Position numbers and translations under genes: made by a program. A model generated the notes under the pieces. That model was not told the origin of the DNA. It made no database searches and saw only the letters and a list, made by a program, of their open reading frames with translations. From positions 1 through 22,749 of the forward strand of contig JAJZUH010000010.1 of the NCBI GenBank assembly GCA_021847165.1: a stretch of DNA of 22,749 nucleotides, in the 5' to 3' direction. Within the stretch, counting starts at the first letter, position 1. Every line of letters starts with the position of its first letter. The stretch is from Pseudomonadota bacterium (GTDB taxonomy: Bacteria; Pseudomonadota; Gammaproteobacteria; Burkholderiales; Gallionellaceae). Positions 12,876 through 21,672 of the stretch are shown here, one piece after another.

Positions 12876-14147
12876 TCAGTCCGGAATGTCCATCAGGAAA
12901 TATTTCGCCATGACATTCTTCAGCATCGTCTGCAGCGATTTTTCATCTGCCAGATAGAAGCTTTCGTAATACTCCAGGGCGATCTTTTCAAAGGCCGCGA
13001 GGATATCCGGATCGAAATGGCTGCCCGATTCGGAGCGCAATATGCGCAGCGACTCGTCGAAAGGGATCGGTTCCTTGTATGGGCGGCGTGACGTCAGGGC
13101 ATCGAAGACATCGACCACCGCAAAGAGCCTGGCGATGAGCGGGATATCGCTGCCACGGGCACCGCGCGGAAAGCCCTTGCCGTCAAACCGCTCGTGGTGA
13201 CCCAGAACCACCTCTCTTGATCGATGCAGCCAGTTGGAATGACTGACGATGTCCGCGCCCAGTTCGACATGCGTCCTCATGACTCGGGTCTCTTCCGGGG
13301 TCAGTTCACCCGGTTTAAGCAGGATATGGTCGGGTATGCCGATCTTGCCCACATCATGCAGGAATGCCCCCAGTATCAGCGACTGGATTTCGGCGCGCTT
13401 CAGGTTGAGAGACTCGGCCAGTTTGACTGCGTAAAGCGTGACACGGTAATTGTGGGCATCGGTATCGGAATCACGCTTGGCAATGGCGCTGCCCAAGGTC
13501 TGGAGCAGATCCAGATCGGTTTGCAGCAAATCGTCCGCCAGCCTGATCGTCTGGCGGTTGAGGGAAAGAATGACGGGATACAGCACCAGGCTCGTCAGCG
13601 TAACCATGACCACCACGGCGATCACGACATCTTCGATGTGGCGTATCAACGCAGCCGTGACGTGCGCATCGACCTGATAGATCCCCTCCAGGTAACCGTA
13701 TATCTGCCTGCCTTCGGACAGCGGCCGGACCGACTGGATGTACAGTTTTTCGTCTATCCAGTAATTCCGCGCCAGCTTGCCCGGAATGCCGAGAAAGCGA
13801 TGGTGGTGGGCAGCGATATCCTCAGCCACCTTGGCGTCGGATGTGTTCCAACGTTCCAGCAGTATTTTTTGCTGGGCTCCATACAGACGGATACCGACGA
13901 AACGCGATTCGGCCAGGGTCTTTTCGATTGCGGGGAGATATTGGTCAAGGTGGGTTTCAAAGGACTTCGGTGCGATATGCACGCTGATTCGGCTGGCCTC
14001 TTCCCCCACCAGCCCGGAGACAAAATCGTCCAGTTGCCCTTGCTCTAAATAGTAGGCAGCCGAGCCGGCAATTGCAGACAGCACCAGCCAGGCGATCAGT
14101 AATCTTGATGCAATCCGCCAATGCAATGATTTGGATACGCTTGTCAT
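12876..14147 (-). CDS. Membrane-anchored HD-GYP domain phosphodiesterase
   Basis: A 423-residue protein. Membrane helices at about 12-34 (ASRLLIAWLVLSAIAGSAAY) and 171-194 (IEDVVIAVVVMVTLTSLVLY) enclose a periplasmic sensor of about 135 residues with no motif I recognise. The cytoplasmic HD-GYP domain spans about 212-400. Metal and catalytic residues look complete: H232 (AHNYRV), H264-D265 (LHDVGKIGIPD), H293, H317-H318 (GHHERFDGKGFPRG), D346 (VVDVFDALTSRRPYKE). The GYP signature reads GFP (325-327), a conservative change. The expected reaction is hydrolysis of cyclic di-GMP. The ATG at 14147 has GGAG five bases upstream; a GTG five codons earlier is less likely. It lies 82 bases after the CopD-family gene on the same strand. 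Confidence 0.9.
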   Translation of the reverse strand: MTSVSKSLHWRIASRLLIAWLVLSAIAGSAAYYLEQGQLDDFVSGLVGEEASRISVHIAPKSFETHLDQYLPAIEKTLAESRFVGIRLYGAQQKILLERWNTSDAKVAEDIAAHHHRFLGIPGKLARNYWIDEKLYIQSVRPLSEGRQIYGYLEGIYQVDAHVTAALIRHIEDVVIAVVVMVTLTSLVLYPVILSLNRQTIRLADDLLQTDLDLLQTLGSAIAKRDSDTDAHNYRVTLYAVKLAESLNLKRAEIQSLILGAFLHDVGKIGIPDHILLKPGELTPEETRVMRTHVELGADIVSHSNWLHRSREVVLGHHERFDGKGFPRGARGSDIPLIARLFAVVDVFDALTSRRPYKEPIPFDESLRILRSESGSHFDPDILAAFEKIALEYYESFYLADEKSLQTMLKNVMAKYFLMDIPD

Positions 14148-14229
14148 ATCTGCTCCAGCCACTATCCATCAGAAGCCCGAAACAACGGAGAGCATGCGGC
14201 ATGCAGCCGAACGCTCGAAGACGGCGACC

Positions 14230-14685
14230 TCAGGCCGGCATTGCCCCGATCATCGCGACGCATACGGTAAGCAGGCCCAACACCACGTTTACCCCGACCA
14301 GTTTGCGTATCTTGCCCAGTATCTCGCCAGCCTCTTTCCAGCGCTCCTTGGCGACATGCAGGCTGAGCGGCACATAGCAGGCAAAGAATACATAGCCATA
14401 GATGCCCATCATGATCAGGCCAAGCAGCAACATGATATGGACGAAACGCGGAACTCCCGACATCCCGCCGTACAGATAAATCATGTATAGCCCGCTGGCA
14501 AGGATCGCCGCGACCGCGCCCCACACCCAGTTGAAGAAGCGGCGGAACACGTTGTTCCACAGACGCAGCCGCTCCGGCGGCTGCAGCACGTCAACAGCTG
14601 CCGGACGCAGCACGACATAGGCGAAGAACATACCGCCGACCCAGATGAGCACGGCGACGAGATGAATAAGTTTGAACAGGGTCAT
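14230..14685 (-). CDS. CopD-family four-helix membrane protein
   Basis: A 151-residue integral membrane protein with four hydrophobic helices. The first (LFKLIHLVAVLIWVGGMFFA) carries the His and Trp-Val-Gly-Gly pattern of the CopD family. It is followed by VLRPAAVDVLQPPERLRLW, GAVAAILASGLYMIYLYGG, HIMLLLGLIMMGIYGYVFFA and VGVNVVLGLLTVCVAMIGA. CopD proteins are linked to copper import or to heme/copper handling, but many short stand-alone members have no tested role. The ATG at 14685 lacks a clear ribosome site; a TTG seven codons earlier is possible. No other copper gene is nearby, so a copper function is only a family inference. Confidence 0.75.
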   Translation of the reverse strand: MTLFKLIHLVAVLIWVGGMFFAYVVLRPAAVDVLQPPERLRLWNNVFRRFFNWVWGAVAAILASGLYMIYLYGGMSGVPRFVHIMLLLGLIMMGIYGYVFFACYVPLSLHVAKERWKEAGEILGKIRKLVGVNVVLGLLTVCVAMIGAMPA

Positions 14686-14797
14686 GATGGTATGCAATCG
14701 ATTCAAATGGGTTGTCGAACGGATCAGGCAGACTGGATATTCCTCTGCACGTTTTCAATGATACTCCTTCCCGTCTGGCAGACGCCAAATCGCCCGG

Positions 14798-15391
14798 CTA
14801 TGTACCCGGATGAGCAGAAGGGAAAAGCAGGTCGCGCACCGGCTTGAAGCTGCGGCGGTGCACCTCGGAAACACCGTGCTCGCGCAATGCGGCAAGGTGC
14901 GCTGCGGTCGGGTAACCCTTGTGGCCATCGAAGCCATATTGCGGATACCGCTCATGCAGATTCAGCATGAGTTCGTCGCGTGCGGTCTTGGCCAGTATGG
15001 AGGCTGCGGAGATCGCCGCGACCTTGCTGTCCCCTTTGACGATAGCCTGACTGGCAATGCCGGTCTGCGGGCAATGCAGGCCGTCGACCAGGATTTGATG
15101 CGGCTGGACAGGCAATGCCAGCACGGCACGGCGCATCGCCAGCAACGTGGCTTGCAGGATATTCAGCCGGTCGATCTCGTCCACCTCGGCGTAGGCAACG
15201 GCCCAGGCCAGGGCGCGCTCGCGGATGTTGGGGGCCAGGAGGTCGCGTTGCTTTTCGGAAAGTTTCTTCGAGTCGGCCAGGCCCGCAATGGGATGGGCAT
15301 CATCGAGGATGACGGCGGCTGCACTCACCGGCCCGGCCAATGGTCCCCGTCCCGCTTCATCCACACCGCAGACGAGCAGGATATTGCTCAT
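14798..15391 (-). CDS. rnhB: Ribonuclease HII
   Basis: A 197-residue RNase HII, which removes ribonucleotides embedded in DNA and RNA from hybrids. The N-terminal catalytic motif is [13 protein letters not shown] (D11, E12). [15 protein letters not shown], the third acidic site in ILVDGLHCP and the [20 protein letters not shown] helix are conserved, as is GYPTAAH near the C-terminus. The length is standard. Its ATG overlaps the lpxB stop (ATGA), so it is the translationally coupled last gene of the envelope operon. No clear terminator was found in the 112 bases after it. Confidence 0.96.
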   Translation of the reverse strand: MSNILLVCGVDEAGRGPLAGPVSAAAVILDDAHPIAGLADSKKLSEKQRDLLAPNIRERALAWAVAYAEVDEIDRLNILQATLLAMRRAVLALPVQPHQILVDGLHCPQTGIASQAIVKGDSKVAAISAASILAKTARDELMLNLHERYPQYGFDGHKGYPTAAHLAALREHGVSEVHRRSFKPVRDLLFPSAHPGT

Positions 15392-16539
15392 GCCAGATAG
15401 GGCTGGATGGCTGCAGCCGCTTTCTGTGCGGTGTCCTGGCGCAAGGTCTGGTGCATCTGGGCGAATATCTGTTCCAGTTCCGCCACCGCCTGTTTGCTGT
15501 TGACGAGATTCAGCAAGGCCTGCGCCAGATTCTCCGGCGTGGCATCGTCCTGCAATATCTCCGGCACGACGAATTTACCGGCCAGAATGTTCGGCAATCC
15601 CACATAGGGCAGATATTGTTTGCGCTTGGCCAGCCAGTAGGACAAACCGGACATCTTGTAGGTGATGACCATGGGACGCTTGAGCAAGGCAGCTTCAAGC
15701 GTGGCGGTACCGGAGGCAACCAGCACGCCGTCGGCGGCGATCATGGCATCGTGCGCGTGACCGAACAGCAGGGTGATGGGCAATTGCTGCGCTTCCAGTT
15801 TCCATATCTCGTTTTCGAAGATGGTACGGGTTTCGCGGCTCGCCAGTGGGACCAGGAATTGCGCTTCGGGCAGCTGTTGCAGAATCAGCTTCGCCGTCTC
15901 GATGAAGGTCCTGGCGAGGCGGCGCACTTCGCCCTGGCGGCTGCCGGGAAGGAAGGCAAACACCTTGGCATTCCTGGGCATGATGCGCATCTGTTCGCGC
16001 ATCTCGGCGCGCTTGGGCGCTTCCGGCAATATGTCTGCCAGCGGATGCCCGACATAGCTGACGGGAACCCCCGCTTGCTGATACAGCGGCGCCTCGAACG
16101 GGAACAACGCAAGGATATGCGACACCGCTTGCCTGATCTTGTGGATGCGCTCGCCGCGCCATGCCCAGATCGACGGACTGACGTAATGGACTGTGGTGAT
16201 GCCATGCTGTTTCAACGCCAGTTCGAGATCGAGATTGAAATCCGGCGCATCCACGCCGATGAAGATGTCCGGCGGTTGCGCAATGAAACGCTCGCGCAAA
16301 TCGCGGCGGATCCCGACCAGTTCGCGGTAATGCCGCAGCACCTCCAGGTAGCCGTTCACCGCCAGTTTCTCCATCGGGAACAGGATTTCCATTCCTTCGG
16401 CCTGCATCTTGGGGCCGCCGATACCGATAAAACGCACATTGGGTGCAACCTGCCTGATGGCACCCATCAGCAGGCTGCCAAGAAGATCGCCCGAAGCTTC
16501 GCCGGCGACCATGGCAATGGTTTTGGTAGTCGAATTCAT
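15388..16539 (-). CDS. lpxB: Lipid-A-disaccharide synthase
   Basis: A 383-residue GT19 glycosyltransferase. It joins UDP-2,3-diacylglucosamine and lipid X into the lipid A disaccharide at the inner face of the cytoplasmic membrane. Typical motifs are [17 protein letters not shown] at the start, [13 protein letters not shown], the catalytic [61 protein letters not shown] and [13 protein letters not shown]. The length matches E. coli LpxB. The ATG at 16539 puts the protein start as in other LpxB and lies seven bases past the lpxA stop. An upstream ATG at 16572 would add 11 residues and overlap lpxA; neither has a strong ribosome site. Confidence 0.96.
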   Translation of the reverse strand: MNSTTKTIAMVAGEASGDLLGSLLMGAIRQVAPNVRFIGIGGPKMQAEGMEILFPMEKLAVNGYLEVLRHYRELVGIRRDLRERFIAQPPDIFIGVDAPDFNLDLELALKQHGITTVHYVSPSIWAWRGERIHKIRQAVSHILALFPFEAPLYQQAGVPVSYVGHPLADILPEAPKRAEMREQMRIMPRNAKVFAFLPGSRQGEVRRLARTFIETAKLILQQLPEAQFLVPLASRETRTIFENEIWKLEAQQLPITLLFGHAHDAMIAADGVLVASGTATLEAALLKRPMVITYKMSGLSYWLAKRKQYLPYVGLPNILAGKFVVPEILQDDATPENLAQALLNLVNSKQAVAELEQIFAQMHQTLRQDTAQKAAAAIQPYLA

Positions 16540-16546
16540 GGAATGT

Positions 16547-17338
16547 TTAACGGACGATGCCGCGGCTGGCATTGCTCAAGAAGGTCAGCATGTTATCGAT
16601 ATCCGCATCGGCCTCGGGTACCTGTCCGCGCAGGCCGGCGATTTCCTGCTTGGCCGCATCGAAGCTGCTGCCGGCGCGATACAAGGTGCGGTACATCAGC
16701 TTCAGCATGTCGAGACGGGCGGCCGAATAACCGGCGCGACGCGGCCCTTCCTGGTGCGGTCCCTTGGCTTCGGCCGGATTGCCGACGGCGGTCACGAACG
16801 GTGGCAGGTCCTGCGACAGGCGCGTCTGGAAGCCGATCATGGCGAAATCGCCGATGCGCACGAACTGGTGGATGCCGCTCATGCCACCGATCAGGGTGTG
16901 GTCGCCGACCGTCACGTGGCCGGCGAACTGGACGGAATTGGCAATCACGTTGTGATTGCCGATGTGGCAGTCGTGCGCCACATGCACATAGGCCATGATC
17001 CAGTTATCGCTGCCGATGGAGGTGACGCCGCCGTCCTGCACGGTGCCCAGATTGAAGGTACAGCTCTCGCGGATGGTGTTGTTGTCGCCGATGATCAGCC
17101 GGGTCGGCTCGCCCTTGTATTTCTTGTCCTGCGGAATTTCACCAATGGAGCTGAACTGGAAAAAACGATTGCCCCTGCCGATGGTGGTGTGGCCGTCGAT
17201 GACCACATGCGGCCCGACCACAGTTCCGGCGCCGATCTCGACGTGCTCGCCGATGATGGAATAGGCGCCGACCGAGACATCGTCGGCCAGTCTGGCATGC
17301 GGGTGAATGATCGCGGTCGGATGGCGCAAGCTGTCCAT
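16547..17338 (-). CDS. lpxA: UDP-N-acetylglucosamine O-acyltransferase
   Basis: A 263-residue left-handed beta-helix acyltransferase that performs the first step of lipid A synthesis, moving a 3-hydroxyacyl group from acyl carrier protein to UDP-GlcNAc. Hexapeptide repeats run from IHPHARLADD to about residue 180. The catalytic His is H122 (VHVAHDCHIGN, equal to E. coli H125). H157 in GIHQF matches E. coli H160. With the same offset, the acyl-chain ruler position (Gly173 in E. coli) is F170 (AMIGFQTRL). The C-terminal helical domain is standard. The ATG overlaps the fabZ stop by one base (TAATG), so translation is coupled. Confidence 0.96.
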   Translation of the reverse strand: MDSLRHPTAIIHPHARLADDVSVGAYSIIGEHVEIGAGTVVGPHVVIDGHTTIGRGNRFFQFSSIGEIPQDKKYKGEPTRLIIGDNNTIRESCTFNLGTVQDGGVTSIGSDNWIMAYVHVAHDCHIGNHNVIANSVQFAGHVTVGDHTLIGGMSGIHQFVRIGDFAMIGFQTRLSQDLPPFVTAVGNPAEAKGPHQEGPRRAGYSAARLDMLKLMYRTLYRAGSSFDAAKQEIAGLRGQVPEADADIDNMLTFLSNASRGIVR

Positions 17339-17784
17339 TACTTGGTCCGCAAGGTGCAGATCAGCTCGGCTTCGGCGGCAACCTGGCCGTCCACCTCCGC
17401 CTTGCCGATGAATTTCCACATGCCGCGCCGGTTCATGCCTATCGTCACGGTGAAGATCAGTTGATCGCCGGGGCTGACGGGGCGTTTGAAGCGCGCATTG
17501 TCGATACCGACGAAGTAGTACACCGAATCGTCGCTGGGCAGGGTGCCCATGGTCTTGAACGACAGGATGGCGGCAGCCTGCGCCATCGCCTCGATCACCA
17601 GCACACCCGGCATCACCGGATGATGCGGGTAGTGGCCGGGGAAGAACGGTTCGTTCATGGATACGTTCTTCAGCGCCACGATCTTTTCGTTCGGAACGAC
17701 CTCGAGTACTCGATCGATCAGCAAGAACGGATAGCGGTGCGGCAAGTGCTGCAACACCTCATGGATGTCCATCGCGGTACTCAT
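17338..17784 (-). CDS. fabZ: 3-hydroxyacyl-ACP dehydratase
   Basis: A 148-residue hot-dog fold dehydratase of fatty acid synthesis. It draws on the same 3-hydroxyacyl-ACP pool as LpxA and LpxD, which explains its place between them. It has [14 protein letters not shown], catalytic His51 in [14 protein letters not shown] and catalytic Glu65 in VLVIEAMAQ, then [17 protein letters not shown]. The ATG has AGGGGAGAAAG upstream and overlaps the lpxD stop (ATGA). The same frame is open well upstream inside lpxD, but that part is out of frame with lpxD and not coding. Confidence 0.96.
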   Translation of the reverse strand: MSTAMDIHEVLQHLPHRYPFLLIDRVLEVVPNEKIVALKNVSMNEPFFPGHYPHHPVMPGVLVIEAMAQAAAILSFKTMGTLPSDDSVYYFVGIDNARFKRPVSPGDQLIFTVTIGMNRRGMWKFIGKAEVDGQVAAEAELICTLRTK

Positions 17785-18824
17785 ACTTTCTCCCCTTTTA
17801 ATGATTCCAGCTCTTTTTCCAATGCCTTGACGCGCTTGACCAGGTCGCCGAGATGCCGCAGATGCACTGCATTGCTGCGCCACTCGTCGTTCTTGCTGAA
17901 CGGGAATACTCCGGCATAGCTGCCCGCTTCCGTTATGGATTTCCCGATCAGCGTGAAGGAAGCGATCTCGACATGATCCGCGATCTGCAGGTGACCCAGG
18001 ATGCCCGCGCTGCCGCCGATGCGACAATATTTGCCGATGGTTGCGCTGCCGGCGATCCCCACACAGCCGGCGATGGCGGTATGGGCGCCGATGCGGACGT
18101 TGTGCGCGATCTGTATCTGATTGTCCAGCTTCACGCCCTCCTCGATCACCGTATCGTCCAGGGCGCCGCGATCGATGGTCGTATTCGCGCCGATTTCGAC
18201 GTGATCGCCGATGACCGCACGACCGATCTGCGGAATCTTCAGCCATCTGCCTTCTTCCATGGCGATGCCGAAACCGTCTGCCCCGATCACCGCGCCGGAA
18301 TGCACGATGACGTGGTCGCCGACGATGCAGTCGTGATAGACCGTCACTCGCGGGTACAAGCGCGTGTGCTGCCCCAGGGTTGCGCGCTCACCGATACTGC
18401 ATCCATCCATCACCACCGTACCTGCGCCGATGACTGCATCCGCCCCGATCGTCACATGCGGGCCGATATGAGCCTGAGCAGATATCTGAGCGCCCTTGCC
18501 GATGACGGCCGAGGGATGGATGCCCGGAATGCATTCCGGCAATGGATTGAGAAATGCAGAAAGCCTGGCGAAATACGAATAGGGATTGTCGCAAACGATA
18601 CGCGGCATCGATGTCGCTTCCGCATCGGCCTTTGACAGGATCACTGCGGAGGCGCGGCTGCGTTCGAGCTGGCTGCGGTATTTGGCATTGGCCAGGAAGG
18701 TGATCTGCCCGGCTGCGGCGTGTTCCAGCGTGCCGATCTGCCGCACTCGGGTATCGGCATCTCCCAGCACCTGCCCGCCGAAGCGCGCTACGATGTCTGC
18801 CAGTCGGTAGGCTGTACGTTCCAT
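17781..18824 (-). CDS. lpxD: UDP-3-O-(3-hydroxyacyl)glucosamine N-acyltransferase
   Basis: A 347-residue enzyme for the third step of lipid A synthesis, adding the N-linked 3-hydroxyacyl chain. The N-terminal uridine-binding domain spans about 1-100 ([20 protein letters not shown]). A left-handed beta-helix of hexapeptide repeats spans about 101-300 ([20 protein letters not shown], then [20 protein letters not shown]), with catalytic His241 in [11 protein letters not shown]-terminal helix holds [20 protein letters not shown]. The length is close to E. coli LpxD. It starts 18 bases after the skp stop and ends overlapping the fabZ start. Confidence 0.97.
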   Translation of the reverse strand: MERTAYRLADIVARFGGQVLGDADTRVRQIGTLEHAAAGQITFLANAKYRSQLERSRASAVILSKADAEATSMPRIVCDNPYSYFARLSAFLNPLPECIPGIHPSAVIGKGAQISAQAHIGPHVTIGADAVIGAGTVVMDGCSIGERATLGQHTRLYPRVTVYHDCIVGDHVIVHSGAVIGADGFGIAMEEGRWLKIPQIGRAVIGDHVEIGANTTIDRGALDDTVIEEGVKLDNQIQIAHNVRIGAHTAIAGCVGIAGSATIGKYCRIGGSAGILGHLQIADHVEIASFTLIGKSITEAGSYAGVFPFSKNDEWRSNAVHLRHLGDLVKRVKALEKELESLKGEKV

Positions 18825-18842
18825 CAGGACGATTCTTTCAGA

Positions 18843-19358
18843 TCACTTCTCGGATTTATCGGGCGCCTCGTTGGCAAGATACTTCAGGACCTTGTCCGTG
18901 ATATCCACCTTGGGATTGCGATAGACCGCTTCCTGCAAAATGACGTCGTATTGCTCGCTCTCGGCAATCTCGCGTATCGCCTTGTCCGCATGGGCCAGCA
19001 CCGCCGTCAGTTCTTCGTTCTTGCGCAGGTTCAGGTCTTCGCGAAATTCGCGCTGCAGCGTCTGCAAGGTCAGGTTCATATTGGCCAGTTCGCGTTCCTT
19101 GGTGCGGCGCACCGGATCCGACATGTTCGACCCGTCTTTCTCCAGCGAAGCCTGCAGATCCTTGCTCTGCTTGATCAGCTTCTTGATCTCCTGGTCGCGG
19201 GAGGCGAATTCGCGCTCGATCTTCTTCTCGGCGCGAACGGCCTGTTCCGATTCGCGCAGGATGCGTTCGGTATCGACCACACCGATACGCGAGCCGTCGG
19301 CATGAGCCTGTACGATACAGGCAAAAAACATCAACCCTGCACAAAGTAACGTTCTCAT
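18843..19358 (-). CDS. skp: Periplasmic OmpH/Skp-family chaperone
   Basis: A 171-residue precursor. The signal peptide (MRTLLCAGLMFFACIVQAHA) leaves a mature protein starting DGSRIGVVDTERILRES, typical of Skp. The middle is a long charged coiled coil (EKKIEREFASRDQEIKKLIK, then ANMNLTLQTLQREFREDLNL) that forms the tentacles of the trimer. The C-terminus returns to the core (YDVILQEAVYRNPKVDITDK, then VLKYLAN). It carries unfolded outer membrane proteins to BamA. AAGGAG lies eight bases before the ATG. The gap to bamA is 20 bases and the order bamA-skp-lpxD is conserved in proteobacteria. Confidence 0.93.
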   Translation of the reverse strand: MRTLLCAGLMFFACIVQAHADGSRIGVVDTERILRESEQAVRAEKKIEREFASRDQEIKKLIKQSKDLQASLEKDGSNMSDPVRRTKERELANMNLTLQTLQREFREDLNLRKNEELTAVLAHADKAIREIAESEQYDVILQEAVYRNPKVDITDKVLKYLANEAPDKSEK

Positions 19359-19378
19359 TTCATGCTCCTTCGAATAGG

Positions 19379-21664
19379 TCAGAACATCGAGCCCAAGGTG
19401 AACTGGAGAGGCTGTATGTTGTCTTGCGGCTGATTGTTCAAGGGCCGTGCCCAACTCAGTTTCAGCGGCCCCGCCGGCGAGAACCAGGTCAACGCGATGC
19501 CGGAAGAATAGCGCATCCCATCGGTCCCCGGCGTCTGTCCGCCGGAGCCTATTATCTCACCGCCATCCACAAATGCACTCAGTCGCACCGAGGGGTCTTT
19601 TTCCATGCCCGGCATGGGGAACATCAGTTCGACATTGCCCACCAGGCGCTTGTTGCCGCCCATCGAGAATCCGTACATGTCGCGGGGGCCCAATGTATTC
19701 GGGTCATAACCGCGCACCGAACCGACGCCGCCGGCATAGAAGTTCTTGAAGAACGGGAGCGGCATCCCGCCATAACCGCCCGCGATACCCACATCCCCAT
19801 TCGTCATCAGGGTCAGATTACGCGTGAGCCCATGGAACCATTGATTCTGATAGGTCCATTTGTAATATCGCTGGTCGGATGAAGGAATGCTGATTTCGAT
19901 GAAAGAGCGCTGTATCGTGCCGGAAGTGGTATATATCGCGCTGTCACGAGTATCTCTCGACCAGCCGATGTTGCCGATTTCATTCTTGTTCGTCGGCCCG
20001 AAGGTGTTGATGTATGTGGTGAATTGCGGGGGGCTATAGGGGGTCAGGCCGATCGTGGTCTGCTCCAGCGATACGCCCAGATGGAACATCTCGTCGTCGT
20101 TGATCGGTATCCCGTAACTCACTCCCGCACCGTAAGTATCCGACGTGTACTGGCTCATGATCGCGAGCATGGTGGTATCGGTCCTGCGCTTGTAGAAGTT
20201 GAATCCGCGGCTGATGCCATCGTCGGTGTAATAAGGATTGGTGTAGTTGACCGAATAGACCTGGTTGAACCTGCTGGTATTGACTTGTGTGGACAATACA
20301 TTCCCGGTGCCGAACACGTTCGCCTGCGTGATGCCGCCCATCAGCGTCACTTTTTCCAGGCTGCTGTAACCTGCACCGATCTGGAAGCTGCCGGTCGTCT
20401 TCTCGGTGACCTTCATGTTGACATCCATCTGGTCGCTGGTTCCCTGTACCGGCGAGGTATCCAGGTTCACCTCGGAAAAGTAATCCAGCTTGTCGACACG
20501 CTGCTTGGACTTCTTGATCTTGGAGGTGGAGAACCAGCCGCTTTCCATCTGGCGGAACTCGCGGCGTATGACTTCATCCCTGGTCTTGTCGTTGCCGGTG
20601 ATGTTGATGCGCCGGATGTAGGCACGCTGCATGGGGTCGACCACGAAGGTGAATGCCACCTGGTGCTTCTCCTTGTCCACGTCAGGTGCCGCATTCACGT
20701 TGGCAAACGCATAGCCTTCCTCGCCGAGACGTTCAGATATCTTGCGTGTGGATTCGGTGACGGCATCGCGCGAGAATACGTCGCCGGGGTGAAGGCTGAT
20801 GAGTTTGAGGATCTCGTCGTGCGTAAGCACAGCCTGGCTTCCCGCCACTTTGATGTCCGAAACCGTGTATTTTTCGCCTTCCGAAATATTCAGGGTGATA
20901 TAGATGTCTCTCTTGTCCGGCGAGATCGACACTTGCGTCGATTCAATGTTGAAGTCCATGTAGCCGGAATTCATGTAGTAGGAACGCAGGCTCTCCATGT
21001 CGGCTGACAGCTTCTGTTTGGAATACTGGTCGTTCTTGGTAAAGAAGGTGAACCAGCCCGGCGTGGTGAGCTGCATCACGCCGATCAGTTCCTTTTCGCT
21101 GTACACCTGGTTACCCACGATATTGATGCGCCGTATCTTGGAAGAGCCGCCCTCTTCCACATTGAAACTCACCGCCACACGGTTGCGCTCCAGGTCCTTC
21201 ACCACGGTTTTCACCACCACGGAGTATTTGCCGCGCGCAATGTACTGGCGCTTCAGTTCGTTTTCGGATTTTTCCAGCGCCGACTTGTCGAAGATCCGCC
21301 CTTCCGCCAAGCCGACATATTTGAGGTTGTCGATCAGCTGCTGCTTGGGGAACTCTTTCACGCCGGTGATTTCAACGCTTGCCACGGTCGGACGCTCTTT
21401 CACGACCACGATCAGCACATCATCCTCCATCCTCAACTCGATATCCTTGAAGAAGCCGGTAGCGAACAAGGCATGCAGAGATGCGGTCGCATGCTGATCA
21501 TCCATGACGTCGCCCACCTTGACCGGCAGGTAGCTGAACACCGTACCCGGCTCGGTCCGCTGGACGCCTTCAACACGGATATCCTTGATGGTGAACGGTT
21601 CGATCGCCAAAACAGATGTGCTGTACAACAACAGAAACAAGCCCGCCAGTTTTATCAAATTCAT
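19379..21664 (-). CDS. bamA: Outer membrane protein assembly factor BamA
   Basis: A 761-residue precursor. The signal peptide (MNLIKLAGLFLLLYSTSVLA) precedes IEPFTIKDIRVEGVQRTEPG. Five POTRA domains cover about residues 21-420, and the C-terminal half is a 16-stranded barrel. The conserved loop 6 motif GSVRGYDPNTLGPRD lies near 648-662, and the protein ends in Phe (QFTLGSMF), the usual outer-membrane signal. It is the core of the BAM machine that folds beta-barrel proteins. The ATG at 21664 was chosen because the signal peptide starts there; a TTG four codons earlier overlaps the rseP stop. No strong ribosome site is visible, so translation may depend on coupling to rseP. Confidence 0.97.
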   Translation of the reverse strand: MNLIKLAGLFLLLYSTSVLAIEPFTIKDIRVEGVQRTEPGTVFSYLPVKVGDVMDDQHATASLHALFATGFFKDIELRMEDDVLIVVVKERPTVASVEITGVKEFPKQQLIDNLKYVGLAEGRIFDKSALEKSENELKRQYIARGKYSVVVKTVVKDLERNRVAVSFNVEEGGSSKIRRINIVGNQVYSEKELIGVMQLTTPGWFTFFTKNDQYSKQKLSADMESLRSYYMNSGYMDFNIESTQVSISPDKRDIYITLNISEGEKYTVSDIKVAGSQAVLTHDEILKLISLHPGDVFSRDAVTESTRKISERLGEEGYAFANVNAAPDVDKEKHQVAFTFVVDPMQRAYIRRINITGNDKTRDEVIRREFRQMESGWFSTSKIKKSKQRVDKLDYFSEVNLDTSPVQGTSDQMDVNMKVTEKTTGSFQIGAGYSSLEKVTLMGGITQANVFGTGNVLSTQVNTSRFNQVYSVNYTNPYYTDDGISRGFNFYKRRTDTTMLAIMSQYTSDTYGAGVSYGIPINDDEMFHLGVSLEQTTIGLTPYSPPQFTTYINTFGPTNKNEIGNIGWSRDTRDSAIYTTSGTIQRSFIEISIPSSDQRYYKWTYQNQWFHGLTRNLTLMTNGDVGIAGGYGGMPLPFFKNFYAGGVGSVRGYDPNTLGPRDMYGFSMGGNKRLVGNVELMFPMPGMEKDPSVRLSAFVDGGEIIGSGGQTPGTDGMRYSSGIALTWFSPAGPLKLSWARPLNNQPQDNIQPLQFTLGSMF

Positions 21665-21672
21665 TATTGTGT

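Noticed and set aside
15340..16998. A 552-residue plus-strand open frame over lpxB and lpxA
   Set aside because: The opposite strand encodes LpxB and LpxA with full conserved motifs; the plus frame has none.
17785..18246. N-terminal extension of the fabZ frame into lpxD
   Set aside because: It is a shifted reading of lpxD codons. FabZ has a strong ribosome site and a normal N-terminus at 17784, so this is neither a fusion nor a frameshift.
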